A DNA stretch of 64,000 nt, taken from Cellulomonas taurus (GTDB taxonomy: Bacteria > Actinomycetota > Actinomycetes > Actinomycetales > Cellulomonadaceae). Positions 44,419-53,381 of this stretch are shown piece by piece. The notes beneath the pieces were generated by a model. The model saw nothing but the letters and a program-made list of their open reading frames with translations, ran no database searches and was not told the origin of the DNA. The stretch's first letter is position 1, and every line of letters starts with the position of its first letter. The position numbers and the translations under genes are program-made. The stretch spans positions 434,001-498,000 of the forward strand of contig NZ_CP051884.1 in assembly GCF_012931845.1 (NCBI RefSeq), in the 5' to 3' direction.

Positions 44419-44985
44419 GTGACCTCGCGCGACGACTCCCCGATCCGGATCCGACCCGCCCGCCCGGCCGACGTCCGCGCCATCGGCGCGCTGGTCCAGC
44501 CCTACGCGGAGGAGCGCATCCTGCTCGCGAAGGAGTGGGTCGGCTACTACGAGGCGGTGCAGGAGTTCCTGGTCGCCGAGGCGGCCGACGGCACCCTGAT
44601 CGGCTGCGGTGCCCTGCACGTGATGTGGGAGGACCTGGCCGAGATCCGCACCCTCGCGGTGGCGGCCGACTGGCGCCGCCGAGGTGTGGGACACCTGCTG
44701 CTGGACGCCCTCACCGACCGCGCGCGTGCACTGGGGCTGCGGCGGCTGTTCTGCCTGACCTTCGAGGTCGACTTCTTCGCCGGGCACGGATGGTCGGAGA
44801 TCGACGGCACCCCGGTCGACCAGCAGGTCTACGCCGAGCTGCTGCGGTCGCAGGACGACGGCGTGGCGGAGTTCCTCGACCTGGCGCGGGTGAAGCCGAA
44901 CACGCTGGGCAACACCCGGATGCTGATCGAGTTGAGCCCGGGCGAGCCGTCGGGGACGACGGTGCTGCGGGGGCCGGTCCGCTAG
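44419..44985 (+). CDS. argA: amino-acid N-acetyltransferase (ArgA-like, Rv2747 type)
   Basis: A 188-residue GNAT enzyme. The blocks IRPARPADVRAIGALVQPYAEERILLAKEWVGYYEAVQEFLVAE, IGCGALHVMWEDLAEIRTLAVAADWRRRGVGHLLLDAL, FCLTFEVDFFAGHGWSEIDGTPV and VKPNTLGNTRMLIEL closely match the mycobacterial enzyme that acetylates glutamine/glutamate to start arginine synthesis. RRRGVG binds acetyl-CoA. No other arg gene is nearby. Confidence 0.88.
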   Translation: MTSRDDSPIRIRPARPADVRAIGALVQPYAEERILLAKEWVGYYEAVQEFLVAEAADGTLIGCGALHVMWEDLAEIRTLAVAADWRRRGVGHLLLDALTDRARALGLRRLFCLTFEVDFFAGHGWSEIDGTPVDQQVYAELLRSQDDGVAEFLDLARVKPNTLGNTRMLIELSPGEPSGTTVLRGPVR

Positions 44986-45002
44986 CCGGGCACCGTGCTC
45001 GG

Positions 45003-45932
45003 TCAGTGCGGGAGCCGGTACCGGTCGCCCACCTGTTCCACCAGTCGGTCGGCGAGCAGGGACGCCAGGCATCGATCCCGCTGCTCGTCATCCGGCCAGA
45101 CCGCCGCGACCGCATGGGCCGGCGCGGGTTCCAGGGCATCGCGCAGCAGCGCCATGATCCGGCCGCGCACCTGACGATCGGTGCCCCCCCACGCCTGGGT
45201 ACGACGGCGCGCGGCGTGCACGTCGGCCGGGAACCCGGCGGCGCGCCAGGCGCACAGGCCACGCACCGGGCAGTCGTCGCAGCGGGGCGAGCGTGCGGTG
45301 CAGACCAGGGCGCCCAGCTCCATCGAGGCGGCGGCCCAACGGGCGGCGGTGGCGTCGTCCTCGGGAACGAAGGCCCCGGCGAGTCGCCGTTCGGCGGCGG
45401 TGAGGGCCGGTGCCGGGAGCGCGATCCCCTCGGCGACCCGGGCCAGCACGCGGCGGACATTGGTGTCCAGCACCGTCGACCGCAGCCCGAAGGCGAAGGC
45501 CCGGATGGCGGCGGCGGTGTATTCGCCGATCCCCGGCAGGGCGCGCAGCTCCGCCTCCTCGGTGGGCAACTCACCGCCGTGCCGTTCGACAACTGCCTGC
45601 GCGCACTCCCGCAGCCGCAGCGCCCGACGCGGGTAGCCCAGCCGGTCCCAGGCGCGCAGCACGTCGGCGGGTGCGGCGGCGGCCAGGTCGGCGGGGGTGG
45701 GCCAGCGGGTCATCCAGGCGTGCCAGGCCGGTTCGACCCGGACCACCGGGGTCTGCTGCAACATCACCTCGCTGACCAGCACCCCGTAGGGCGTGCGGTC
45801 GTCGGCGCGCCACGGCAGGTCGCGGGCGTGGGCGGCGAACCAGTCGAGGGTCAGGTCCCGGATCTCGGCGACCTCGTCGGCGGGGACCAGATCGGCTGCG
45901 TGGTCGGCGGGGGCGGCTGGCACGGGGGACAT
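45003..45932 (-). CDS. mutY: A/G-specific adenine glycosylase (MutY)
   Basis: Removes adenine mispaired with 8-oxoguanine. The 309 residues include the catalytic Glu (E55) in SEVMLQQTPV, the helix-hairpin-helix ALPGIGEYTAAAIRAFAFG, the catalytic Asp (D156) in VLDTNVRRV and a [4Fe-4S] site C211-x6-C218-x2-C221-x5-C227. The C-terminal part is shorter than in E. coli and lacks a recognisable Nudix-like domain; many actinobacterial MutY proteins are like this. ATG 45932 is chosen because the protein then starts shortly before the first helix. Confidence 0.93.
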   Translation of the reverse strand: MSPVPAAPADHAADLVPADEVAEIRDLTLDWFAAHARDLPWRADDRTPYGVLVSEVMLQQTPVVRVEPAWHAWMTRWPTPADLAAAAPADVLRAWDRLGYPRRALRLRECAQAVVERHGGELPTEEAELRALPGIGEYTAAAIRAFAFGLRSTVLDTNVRRVLARVAEGIALPAPALTAAERRLAGAFVPEDDATAARWAAASMELGALVCTARSPRCDDCPVRGLCAWRAAGFPADVHAARRRTQAWGGTDRQVRGRIMALLRDALEPAPAHAVAAVWPDDEQRDRCLASLLADRLVEQVGDRYRLPH

Positions 45933-46057
45933 CCTCACATCCGGCGGCTGGCCGCCCGCCCGGGGACCATCGGTGGTGTGATGTCCCGGCGCGCCGTCCG
46001 CACCGACCTCGGCCCGCTGGTTACCGTGATCGCCAGCCGGACACGGGAGGATCGACG

Positions 46058-46657
46058 ATGAGCGTGCTGCGCCCGACCGGGCCGGAACCGGCTCAGGTGT
46101 ACTGGCGGCGCCGACTGGTGGTGCTCCTGGCCCTGGTGCTGGTGAGCGTGCTGGTGGTGGTCGTGATCCGTGCGCTGACCGGCGGGGGCGACGAACCGAC
46201 CGGCACGCCGACCGACGGCACAGCCGTCTCCGACCCGGCCGCCTCGCCCAGCGCACCTCCCGGGACCGAGACCGCCGCCTGCGACCCGGCCGACCTGACG
46301 GTGCAGCTCACCGCCGACGCGGCCGCCTACCCCGAGGGTGCGCAGCCGCTGTTTACCGCGACCATGACCAACGCGGGTTCGACACCCTGCCTGCTGGACG
46401 CCGGGGACGCGCAGCGCCAGGTGGTCATCACCTCCGGCTCGGACCGGATCTGGGGCAGCACCGACTGCGGTGAGGGGCAGGCGCTGCAACTGCTGCTCGC
46501 GCCGGGCCAGGCCGACCAGCGGCAGACCCAGTGGGACCGCACGCGATCGGACGAGGCGTGCTCCACCGACCTGCCGGCACCGGGTGCCGGGACCTACCAG
46601 GCGGTGCTCACCCTGAACGGCGTGAGCACCGACCCGGTGGTCTTCACCCTGGACTGA
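46058..46657 (+). CDS. membrane-anchored extracytoplasmic protein of unknown function
   Basis: A 199-residue protein: short cytoplasmic start, one membrane segment (about 19-41, RRLVVLLALVLVSVLVVVVI), a Thr/Pro/Ser linker, then a beta-rich extracytoplasmic domain (LTVQLTADAAAYPEGAQPLFTATMTNAG, PGAGTYQAVLTLNGV) with cysteines that could form two disulfides. It resembles the DUF4232 or BsuPI-like folds in pattern only. GGGAGGATCGACG precedes the ATG. Divergent from mutY. Confidence 0.75.
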   Translation: MSVLRPTGPEPAQVYWRRRLVVLLALVLVSVLVVVVIRALTGGGDEPTGTPTDGTAVSDPAASPSAPPGTETAACDPADLTVQLTADAAAYPEGAQPLFTATMTNAGSTPCLLDAGDAQRQVVITSGSDRIWGSTDCGEGQALQLLLAPGQADQRQTQWDRTRSDEACSTDLPAPGAGTYQAVLTLNGVSTDPVVFTLD

Positions 46658-46660
46658 GCC

Positions 46661-47584
46661 TCAGGGCTTGACGACGATCTTGCCCCGGGTGTGACCGGAG
46701 GCCAGATCGTCATAGGCCTCGGCGGCCCGGTCCAGCGGGTAGCTCGCCGCGACCTCGACCCGCAGCTGCCCGTCCGCGGCGAGCTGGGCCAGCTCGGCCA
46801 GCCCTTCCGGGTCGGGGCGGACCCACACGTACGCGCCGCCGAACTCGGTGCGGGCGCGCGGGTCGGCGATCGACACGACGGTGCCACCCTCGCGACGCAG
46901 CTCGTTCGTGGCGTCCATCGCCGGGCCGCCGACGTAGTCCAGGATCACGTCCACGCCTTCGGGGGCGAGCGCGCGGACAGCTTCCACCAGGCCGTCGCCG
47001 TAGGTCACCGGCTCGGCGCCGAGCTCCCGCAGGTAGTCGTGGTTGCGCTCGGAGGCGGTGCCGATCACCCGGGCACCCGCCCGCAGGGCCAACTGCACCG
47101 CGATCGACCCGACACCACCGGCGGCTGCGTGCACCAGCACGGTGTCGCCCTCGCCCAGCCCGGAACGCCGGATGCTCTGCAGGGCGGTCAGCCCGGCCAG
47201 CGGCAGGGCCGCCGCGTGGTCGAAGTCCAGCCCGGCGGGCTTCGTGGTGGCGGTGCGCACCGGCACCTGCACGAACTGGGCCAGGGTGCCGTCCTGCACG
47301 GTGTCCTTGCGCGCGTAGGCCAGGATCTCGTCGCCCTCGGCGAACTCAGGGGTGTCCAGCCCGGCCTTCACCACGACACCGGCCACGTCCCAGCCCGGGA
47401 TCGCGGGGAACCGGGTGTCGATCAGCCCCTGGAGGTAGCCCTCCCGGACCTTGTAGTCGACCGGGTTGATCCCGGCCGCCACCACCTTCACCAGCACGGA
47501 GTCCGGACCGACGTGCGGTTCGGGCTGCTCGGTGACCTGCATGACCTCGGCGCCGCCGAAGCGGTCGTACGTGACTGCCTTCAT
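46661..47584 (-). CDS. zinc-independent NADPH:quinone oxidoreductase-like protein (MDR family)
   Basis: A 307-residue medium-chain reductase. MKAVTYDRFGGAEVMQVTEQP is the typical family start, so ATG 47584 is preferred to upstream in-frame codons; GINPVDYKVREG, PAIPGWDVAGVV, and the cofactor loop LVHAAAGGVGSIAVQLALRAGARVIGT follow. The structural and catalytic zinc cysteines of alcohol dehydrogenases are absent. It lies 40 nt downstream of disA on the same strand. Its substrate is unknown. Confidence 0.9.
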   Translation of the reverse strand: MKAVTYDRFGGAEVMQVTEQPEPHVGPDSVLVKVVAAGINPVDYKVREGYLQGLIDTRFPAIPGWDVAGVVVKAGLDTPEFAEGDEILAYARKDTVQDGTLAQFVQVPVRTATTKPAGLDFDHAAALPLAGLTALQSIRRSGLGEGDTVLVHAAAGGVGSIAVQLALRAGARVIGTASERNHDYLRELGAEPVTYGDGLVEAVRALAPEGVDVILDYVGGPAMDATNELRREGGTVVSIADPRARTEFGGAYVWVRPDPEGLAELAQLAADGQLRVEVAASYPLDRAAEAYDDLASGHTRGKIVVKP

Positions 47585-47624
47585 GCTCGGCGCAACGACG
47601 ATGGCACCGATCGCATTCCTCGGC

Positions 47625-48698
47625 TCAGACGTAACGCTCCAGGATGCTGGACTCGGCCAGCCGGGACAGGCCCTCGCGGACCGCCCGGGCACGCTGCTCG
47701 CCGACGCCGTCCACCGCCATCAGGTCGTCGATGCTCGCGGCGAGCAGCTTCTGCAGACCGTTGAAGTGCCCGACCAGCCGGTCCACGATCGCGGCCGGGA
47801 GCCGGGGCACCTTGGACAGCAGGCGGTAGCCGCGCGGGGCGACCGCGGAGTCCAGCACCTCGACCGCACTCGGCAGGCCCAGCACCCGGGCCATCGACGA
47901 CAGGTCCAGCAGCTCGGTCGAATCCAGGGCGGCCAGCGCGGTCTGCACCTGGTCCTGGGTACGGCGGGTGGTGTCCACGTAGTCCCGCACCACCAGATCG
48001 GCGTCCGACCCCACCCCGCCGGTCAGCTCGTCCAGCTGCAGCGACAGCAGACGGCCGTCGGTGCCGAGCTCGACCACGTACCCGGCGATCTCGGCCGAGA
48101 TACGCCGGACCATCTCCAGACGCTGCACCACCACGCACACGTCGCGCACGGTGACCAGATCCTCGATCTCCAGCGCCGACAGGGTGCCCGCGACCTCGTC
48201 CAGCCGCGCCTTGTACCGCTCCAGGGTGGCCAGCGCCTGGTTCGCCCGGGCCAGGATCGCGTCCGCGTCCTCCAGCACGTGCCGCTGGTCGCTGACGTAC
48301 AGCGCGATGATCCGCATCGACGCGGACACCGAGATCACCGGCAGGCCGGTCTGCTTCGCCACCCGCTCGGCGGTGCGGTGCCGGGTGCCGGACTCGGAGG
48401 TGCTGATCGAGGCGTCCGGCAGCAGCTGCACCGCGGCGCGCAGGATCCGACCGCGGTCCGGATCCATCACGATCGCGCCGTCCATCTTGGCCAGCTCGCG
48501 CAGTCGGGTCGCGGAGAACTCGACGTCCAGCTCGAAGCCACCGGAGCAGATGCTCTCGACCGTGGCGTCGTAGCCGAGGACGATCAGCGCGCCGGTGCGG
48601 CCGCGCAGGATGCGCTCCAGGCCGTCGCGCAGCTCGGTGCCGGGGGCGACGGCGGCCAGGGTGGAGCGGAGCAGGTCGTCCGCCGGGGTGGTGGGCAC
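47625..48698 (-). CDS. disA: DNA integrity scanning diadenylate cyclase (DisA)
   Basis: Makes c-di-AMP from two ATP and scans DNA for branched structures. The 357 residues include the DAC domain with DGA (73-75) and RHR (106-108, GTRHRTAER), a central helical spine, and a C-terminal helix-hairpin-helix DNA-binding domain ([24 protein letters not shown]). GTG start with TAGGAT 6 nt upstream. Divergent from radA, whose product restrains DisA in Bacillus. Confidence 0.97.
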   Translation of the reverse strand: MPTTPADDLLRSTLAAVAPGTELRDGLERILRGRTGALIVLGYDATVESICSGGFELDVEFSATRLRELAKMDGAIVMDPDRGRILRAAVQLLPDASISTSESGTRHRTAERVAKQTGLPVISVSASMRIIALYVSDQRHVLEDADAILARANQALATLERYKARLDEVAGTLSALEIEDLVTVRDVCVVVQRLEMVRRISAEIAGYVVELGTDGRLLSLQLDELTGGVGSDADLVVRDYVDTTRRTQDQVQTALAALDSTELLDLSSMARVLGLPSAVEVLDSAVAPRGYRLLSKVPRLPAAIVDRLVGHFNGLQKLLAASIDDLMAVDGVGEQRARAVREGLSRLAESSILERYV

Positions 48699-48704
48699 GG
48701 CGTG

Positions 48705-48710
48705 ATCCTA
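48705..48710 (-). promoter_or_regulatory. -10 element of disA, leaderless type
   Basis: On the minus strand TAGGAT ends 6 nt before GTG 48698; no SD. Confidence 0.5.
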
Positions 48711-48765
48711 CGGGTCAAGCCGGGATCGTGGGGGGTCGGACACCCGATGTGTGGGTGGCCGCCGT

Positions 48766-48771
48766 TAGCGT
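48766..48771 (+). promoter_or_regulatory. -10 element of radA, leaderless type
   Basis: TAGCGT ends 7 nt before GTG 48779; no SD. The disA and radA -10 elements are 55 bp apart and back to back. Confidence 0.5.
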
Positions 48772-48778
48772 GACCCGG

Positions 48779-50191
48779 GTGAGCACCACCACCTCCCGTT
48801 CATCCCGCACCGCCCGGGCCGGTTACCGCTGTTCGGAGTGCGGCTGGACCACCAGCAAGTGGGTGGGCCGGTGCGGTGAGTGCCAGACCTGGGGGAGCGT
48901 CACCGAGGAGGGCGCCGCCGGTGGGGCGGCCCCGCGCACCGTCGCCAGCACCCCGCCCCGCGGAGCGGCTCGGCCGATCGCGCAGATCGACGTCGAGACC
49001 AGCCGCTCCCGGCCGACCGGCGTGGACGAGCTGGACCGGGTGCTCGGCGGTGGCCTGGTGCCGGGCGCCGTGGTGCTGCTGGCCGGGGAGCCGGGGGTGG
49101 GCAAGTCCACCCTGCTGCTGGACGTCGCGAGCCGGGTGGCCGAGTCCGAGGGACGCACCGTGCTCTACGTGACCGGCGAGGAGTCGGCCGGACAGGTGCG
49201 GCTGCGCGCGGAACGGATCGGGGCGCTCGCCGACCGGCTGCTGCTGACCGCCGAGACCGACCTGTCGACGATCCTCGGGCACATCGAGCAGTCCGACCCC
49301 GACCTGCTGGTGCTGGACTCGGTGCAGACGGTGGCCTCCGCCGCGGTGGAGGGGTCGCCGGGCGGGGTCGCCCAAGTGCGCGAGGTGGCCGGGTCGCTGA
49401 TCGCCGCCGCCAAACAACGCAACCTGCCGGTGGTGCTGGTCGGACACGTCACCAAGGACGGTGCCGTCGCCGGGCCGCGCACGCTGGAGCACCTCGTCGA
49501 TGTGGTGTGCCAGTTCGAGGGCGACCGGCACTCCCGGCTGCGGCTGCTGCGGGCGACCAAGAACCGGTTCGGCCCCACCGACGAGGTCGGCTGCTTCGAC
49601 CTGAACGAGGGCGGCATCGTCGGGCTGGCCGATCCCTCCGGGCTGTTCGTCTCCACCGAGCGGAACCCGGTCCCGGGCACCTGCGTCACGGTGACCCTGG
49701 AGGGACGGCGGCCGCTCGCGGTGGAGGTGCAGTCATTGGTCGCCCCGAGCATGCTGTCCAACCCGCGCCGCACCACCAGCGGCATCGACGGCTCCCGGCT
49801 GGCGATGGTGCTGGCGGTGTTGCAGCGGCGGGCCGGGCTCAAGGTCGCCGACCAGGACGTCTACGTGTCGAGCGTCGGCGGCGCGCGGGTGGTCGAACCT
49901 GCTGCCGATCTGGCCCTCGCCCTCGCCACGGTGAGCTCCCGGGAGAACGTGGCCCTGCCGCCCCGGTTGATCGCGATCGGCGAGGTCGGGTTGGCCGGGG
50001 AGATCCGACCGGTGACCGGGACCCTGCGCCGCCTGTCCGAGGCGGCCCGGCTCGGTTTCACCCACGCCGTGGTGCCTGCCGGGTCCATCGAGCAGGGTCA
50101 GGCTCCGGCCGGGATGGCGGTGGCACAGGCCGCGGATCTGATGGAGGCGGTGCGCGCCACCCGGTCCGGACCTCGCGGCGCCGACGGCTGA
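48779..50191 (+). CDS. radA: DNA repair protein RadA (Sms)
   Basis: RecA-like branch-migration ATPase. The 470 residues carry an N-terminal four-Cys zinc finger (C18, C21, C32, C35), Walker A GEPGVGKST (103-111), the RadA-specific KNRFG (261-265) and a C-terminal Lon-protease-like domain (RTTSGIDGSRLAMVLAVLQ, GEVGLAGEIRPVTGTLRRLSEAARLGF). GTG 48779 is chosen because of the leaderless -10; upstream in-frame codons reach into the disA promoter. Pairing with disA is a conserved arrangement of function. Confidence 0.96.
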   Translation: MSTTTSRSSRTARAGYRCSECGWTTSKWVGRCGECQTWGSVTEEGAAGGAAPRTVASTPPRGAARPIAQIDVETSRSRPTGVDELDRVLGGGLVPGAVVLLAGEPGVGKSTLLLDVASRVAESEGRTVLYVTGEESAGQVRLRAERIGALADRLLLTAETDLSTILGHIEQSDPDLLVLDSVQTVASAAVEGSPGGVAQVREVAGSLIAAAKQRNLPVVLVGHVTKDGAVAGPRTLEHLVDVVCQFEGDRHSRLRLLRATKNRFGPTDEVGCFDLNEGGIVGLADPSGLFVSTERNPVPGTCVTVTLEGRRPLAVEVQSLVAPSMLSNPRRTTSGIDGSRLAMVLAVLQRRAGLKVADQDVYVSSVGGARVVEPAADLALALATVSSRENVALPPRLIAIGEVGLAGEIRPVTGTLRRLSEAARLGFTHAVVPAGSIEQGQAPAGMAVAQAADLMEAVRATRSGPRGADG

Positions 50192-50277
50192 GGCACGTGG
50201 CGGCGCCGTGCCCCGCTGGTGCGTGGGGTGCGACACGTCGGTGCAGGTCGGTATCCCGAGCGGGTGACTCTGGCGGC

Positions 50278-50283
50278 TAGGCT
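50278..50283 (+). promoter_or_regulatory. -10 element of the Ala/Pro-rich membrane protein gene
   Basis: TAGGCT lies 25 nt before ATG 50309. The transcript would start about 50290 and leave room for the GGGAGA SD, so this promoter is not leaderless unless ATG 50294 is used. Confidence 0.45.
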
Positions 50284-50308
50284 GCCCGAGATCATGCGGG
50301 AGACACCA

Positions 50309-52054
50309 ATGAACGAGCGCGACAGCCTGCCGGACGCCAGCGACGGGCAACGGCCCGCCGACCCCGCGACCGCCCCACAGCCGGCCGTGCCCTCGGCCTT
50401 CGGCAGCGCCCCGGCGTTCTCCTCCGAGCCGGCACCGGTCACCGGCGCCCAGCCGATGGCTGCTGTGCCGAGCCGCCGTTCGTTGCGCGGCAAGCCCCCG
50501 GTCAGCACCGCCGCGATCCCGGTGGTGCCCGCGCCCAGCGCGACGACCGGCGGACCGCAGCCGGCCGGGGCCCCGCAAGCCGCCGCCGCCTCGGACACCC
50601 GCGCGCCGATGGGGTCCGACGCCGCGACGTCGGCTGCGGCTCCGTCGACTCCTGCCGGGTCGCCGGATCCGGCTCGGGCAGCGGATGTCACGCCACAGCT
50701 CAGCGGCACGGCGTTGCCGCGTCGCAGCTCGTGGAAGCGGGATGGAGCAGCACCGGGCACGGCCGCGCCGACTCCGGACGCCATGAACCCGGCCGCAGCG
50801 AACTCGGTTGCGCCCGCCCCGACCGACCCGGCAACGGCTGCGCCCGCAGCCGCTCCGATCGGCACCCAGGGCGATGCCGCCGGGTACGCCGCCCTGGGGG
50901 CGATCGGCGCCCACGCCACGCTGCAGCCCACCGGCCCCTCGGCGTCCGGCTCCCGGCCGACACCGCCCGCATCGTCCGCGCCGACTCCGGCCGCTCCGAA
51001 CCCGTCGGCGGCTGCTCCGAACCCGACCGCGGCTACTCCCAACCCGACCGCGGCTACTCCCAACCCGCCCGCAGCAGCCCCGAACCCGGCTGCGCCGTCG
51101 GCCCCGTTCGCGCCGACCGATCCGACGGCCCCCACCGCGCCGCCCGCCTGGCACCCGGTGAGCGCTGCGGACACCGCGGCCTCGACGGGACCGCAGACCC
51201 CGTGGAAGCCGGTCACCGGCGCCCAGGCGATCGTGCCGCCGCGTGACACGACCCCGCCGTCGACCCCCGAGTCGGCCCCGGACGTGACTCCGGCCGCCGT
51301 GGAGAACTCGGGCGCTCCGGTCCCGGTCCCCGATGCCCACAGCCAGGTGCCCGCCGAGGCCCACGCCGCCCCGACCCACGCCGCCCCCGGCTGGGACCCG
51401 TCCGCTCAGTCACCGCCGACCACCGCCACCCCCGCTGTCGCGGGCTTCGGCGCCCACTCCTCGGAGGAACCCGTGACCTCGAACCGTCGCAGCCGTCGCG
51501 GCCTGTGGATCACCCTGATCGTCGTCGGCGTCGTGGTGCTGGCCGGTGCCGGGGTGGCGGCGTGGTTCCTGCTGAACCGGGACGAGCCCGCCGCGCAGCA
51601 GCAGGAGGTGGTGCAGGCGCCGGTGCCGACCAGTGCACTGACACCGGTCGACCGCGCGGCGACCTCCGCCTTCGCCGCGAACCTGCCCGGCACCGTCCTG
51701 CAGTACGCGCTGACCGGTTCACAGCAGGACACCGAGTGGTCGACCGTGGGGGCCCTGGAGTCGTACCTGGACTCTTACGCCGACGAGGCGGGTGACCAGA
51801 TGACCGTGCACTCCGGCCAGTGGGCGAGCGCCGACCAGGCCCGCGCGCAGCAGGAGTCGATGGCGGGTGCGCTGACCGGCGAGGTGCTGAGCTCCGGCCC
51901 GGTCACGGTGGACGGCCAGGACACGGGTGCGGTCACCGTCGTGGACCTGGGCGATGGCAACGGTGCGGCGCTGTGGAGCAATGGCACCGGCGTGTTCGTC
52001 CTGACGGCTCCGGTGGACGACGTGACCAACGCGTACGCCGCCTACCCGGTCTGA
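50309..52054 (+). CDS. large Ala/Pro-rich single-pass membrane protein
   Basis: A 581-residue protein. Residues 1 to about 395 are low-complexity Ala/Pro/Thr/Ser, presumably an unstructured cytoplasmic stretch, with basic motifs RRSLRGK and LPRRSSWKRDG. One membrane segment (RRGLWITLIVVGVVVLAGAGVAAWFLL, about residues 401-427) leads to an approximately 150-residue extracytoplasmic domain (DRAATSAFAANLPGTVLQYAL to the C-terminus). ATG 50309 with GGGAGA is preferred; ATG 50294 is possible. No domain is recognised. Proteins of this layout occur near envelope or division genes in actinobacteria, but no role is shown here. Confidence 0.75.
   Translation: MNERDSLPDASDGQRPADPATAPQPAVPSAFGSAPAFSSEPAPVTGAQPMAAVPSRRSLRGKPPVSTAAIPVVPAPSATTGGPQPAGAPQAAAASDTRAPMGSDAATSAAAPSTPAGSPDPARAADVTPQLSGTALPRRSSWKRDGAAPGTAAPTPDAMNPAAANSVAPAPTDPATAAPAAAPIGTQGDAAGYAALGAIGAHATLQPTGPSASGSRPTPPASSAPTPAAPNPSAAAPNPTAATPNPTAATPNPPAAAPNPAAPSAPFAPTDPTAPTAPPAWHPVSAADTAASTGPQTPWKPVTGAQAIVPPRDTTPPSTPESAPDVTPAAVENSGAPVPVPDAHSQVPAEAHAAPTHAAPGWDPSAQSPPTTATPAVAGFGAHSSEEPVTSNRRSRRGLWITLIVVGVVVLAGAGVAAWFLLNRDEPAAQQQEVVQAPVPTSALTPVDRAATSAFAANLPGTVLQYALTGSQQDTEWSTVGALESYLDSYADEAGDQMTVHSGQWASADQARAQQESMAGALTGEVLSSGPVTVDGQDTGAVTVVDLGDGNGAALWSNGTGVFVLTAPVDDVTNAYAAYPV
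50995..51092 (+). repeat. 21-bp in-frame repeats in the Ala/Pro-rich gene
   Basis: About four and a half degenerate units encode A-A-(A/T)-P-N-P-(S/T/P); the two central units are identical (actcccaacccgaccgcggct). Confidence 0.8.
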
Positions 52055-52165
52055 TCGCCGCATCGCGCTCCCCGGTCCGACCGCCGCACCGCCCGCCCCG
52101 GTCTGACCGCCGCATCGCCCTCGCCGGTCCGACCGCCGCATCGCGCTCCCCGGTCTGGCCGCCGG
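52046..52165 (+). repeat. 26-bp tandem repeat over the stop codon of the Ala/Pro-rich gene
   Basis: Four units of about 26 bp beginning ccggt(c/t)(c/t)ga(c/t)cgccgca, plus a degenerate fifth, start in the last three codons and run into the intergenic space. The rest of 52166-52335 shows no gene, only the SD of the next reading frame. Confidence 0.85.
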
Positions 52166-52335
52166 TCGTCCCCTCGCGGGTCCCCGGGCGACATGTCGCC
52201 CCGACGCCCGTCGTCGGACCATGGTGTGCGCCGGGAAGAGTCCCGGCGCCTTCCGGGTTGCCCCCGTGGTACCCGATCACCCGACCGGGCGCTGACGATC
52301 GATGGACGCCGCCCCGCACGGCGTCGAGGAGGATC

Positions 52336-53268
52336 ATGACCCGCATCGGCACCACCGACCTGGACGTCCTGCCGCTCAACCTGGGTGGCAACGTCTTCGG
52401 CTGGACAGCTGACCAGGACCAGTCGTTCGCGGTGCTGGACGCCTTCGCGGCGGCCGGCGGCAGCTTCATCGACACCGCCGACGTCTACTCCCAGTGGGTG
52501 GAGGGCAACTCCGGCGGTGAGTCGGAGGCGATCATCGGGGCGTGGCTGGCCGCACGCGGCAACCGCGACGACATCGTGATCGCGACCAAGGTCGGTCAGG
52601 CCAGCGCCCAGCCGGGGACGTCCCGCGCCGCGGTGCAGACGGCCATCGACGGGTCGCTGCGCCGCCTGGGCACCGACCACGTGGATCTGTACTACGCGCA
52701 CATCGACGACCAGGACACCCCGCTGGAGGAGACGGTCGCCGCGCTGGGCGAGGTCGTCACCCAGGGCAAGGCCCGGTATGTCGCGGCGTCGAACTTCACC
52801 GCCGACCGGCTCGCGCAGGCGCTGGCGATCGCGGATGACCTGGGTGTCGCCCGGTTCGTCGCGCTGCAGCCGCACTACAACCTGGTGCACCGGGACGAGT
52901 ACGAGGGTGCGTTGCAGGACCTCGCGGTCGCGGAGAACCTGGCGGTGCTGCCGTACTGGTCGTTGGCGAGCGGGTTCCTGACCGGCAAGTACCGCGACGG
53001 CGAGACCGTGGACTCCCAGCGCGCCGGTGGTGCGGCCCGTTACCTGGACGACCGTGGTCGCCGGGTGCTCGCGGCGCTGGACGCGGTGGCGGCGGACACC
53101 GGTGCCTCGGTCACCGCGGTGGCGCTGGCCTGGCTGCGCGCCCAGCCCGGGATCGCGGCGCCGATCGCCAGCGCCCGCACCGTGCAGCAGCTGCCCGACC
53201 TCATCGCCGGTGCCACCCTCGACCTCACCCCCGAGCAGCTCACGACGCTCACCACCGCCTCCGCCTGA
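52336..53268 (+). CDS. aldo/keto reductase
   Basis: A 310-residue NADPH-dependent reductase. Asp and Tyr of the tetrad are in FIDTADVYSQWVEGNSGGESE, Lys in IVIATKVGQ and His in DLYYAHIDDQDTPLEETV; the cofactor end is PIASARTVQQLPDLIAG. It is not closely similar to the YghZ-like reductase at 30.4 kb (no WPGPYG segment). ATG 52336 with GAGGAGG; monocistronic. Confidence 0.92.
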   Translation: MTRIGTTDLDVLPLNLGGNVFGWTADQDQSFAVLDAFAAAGGSFIDTADVYSQWVEGNSGGESEAIIGAWLAARGNRDDIVIATKVGQASAQPGTSRAAVQTAIDGSLRRLGTDHVDLYYAHIDDQDTPLEETVAALGEVVTQGKARYVAASNFTADRLAQALAIADDLGVARFVALQPHYNLVHRDEYEGALQDLAVAENLAVLPYWSLASGFLTGKYRDGETVDSQRAGGAARYLDDRGRRVLAALDAVAADTGASVTAVALAWLRAQPGIAAPIASARTVQQLPDLIAGATLDLTPEQLTTLTTASA

Positions 53269-53278
53269 GCCACGGCGT

Positions 53279-53335
53279 CGAGACTACGGAAATCGACGCC
53301 TGGCCTCGCCCGTTGCGACGTTTTCCGTAGTCTCG
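53279..53335. repeat. REP-like palindromic element
   Basis: A perfect 14-bp inverted repeat, CGAGACTACGGAAA (53279-53292) with TTTCCGTAGTCTCG (53322-53335), flanks a 29-nt centre. It stands out as AT-richer than its surroundings and lies between convergent genes. It could serve as a terminator or be a dispersed palindromic repeat; only one copy is in this window. Confidence 0.6.
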
Positions 53336-53381
53336 GCGGGCGCTTGTCGTCTCGGCGGGGGCGTGCGAGTTCGGCGCGAGT

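Noticed and set aside
45003..45932. Truncated mutY missing its C-terminal domain
   Set aside because: The frame is intact with a normal stop and all catalytic and Fe-S residues; short MutY proteins are common, so it is not called a pseudogene.
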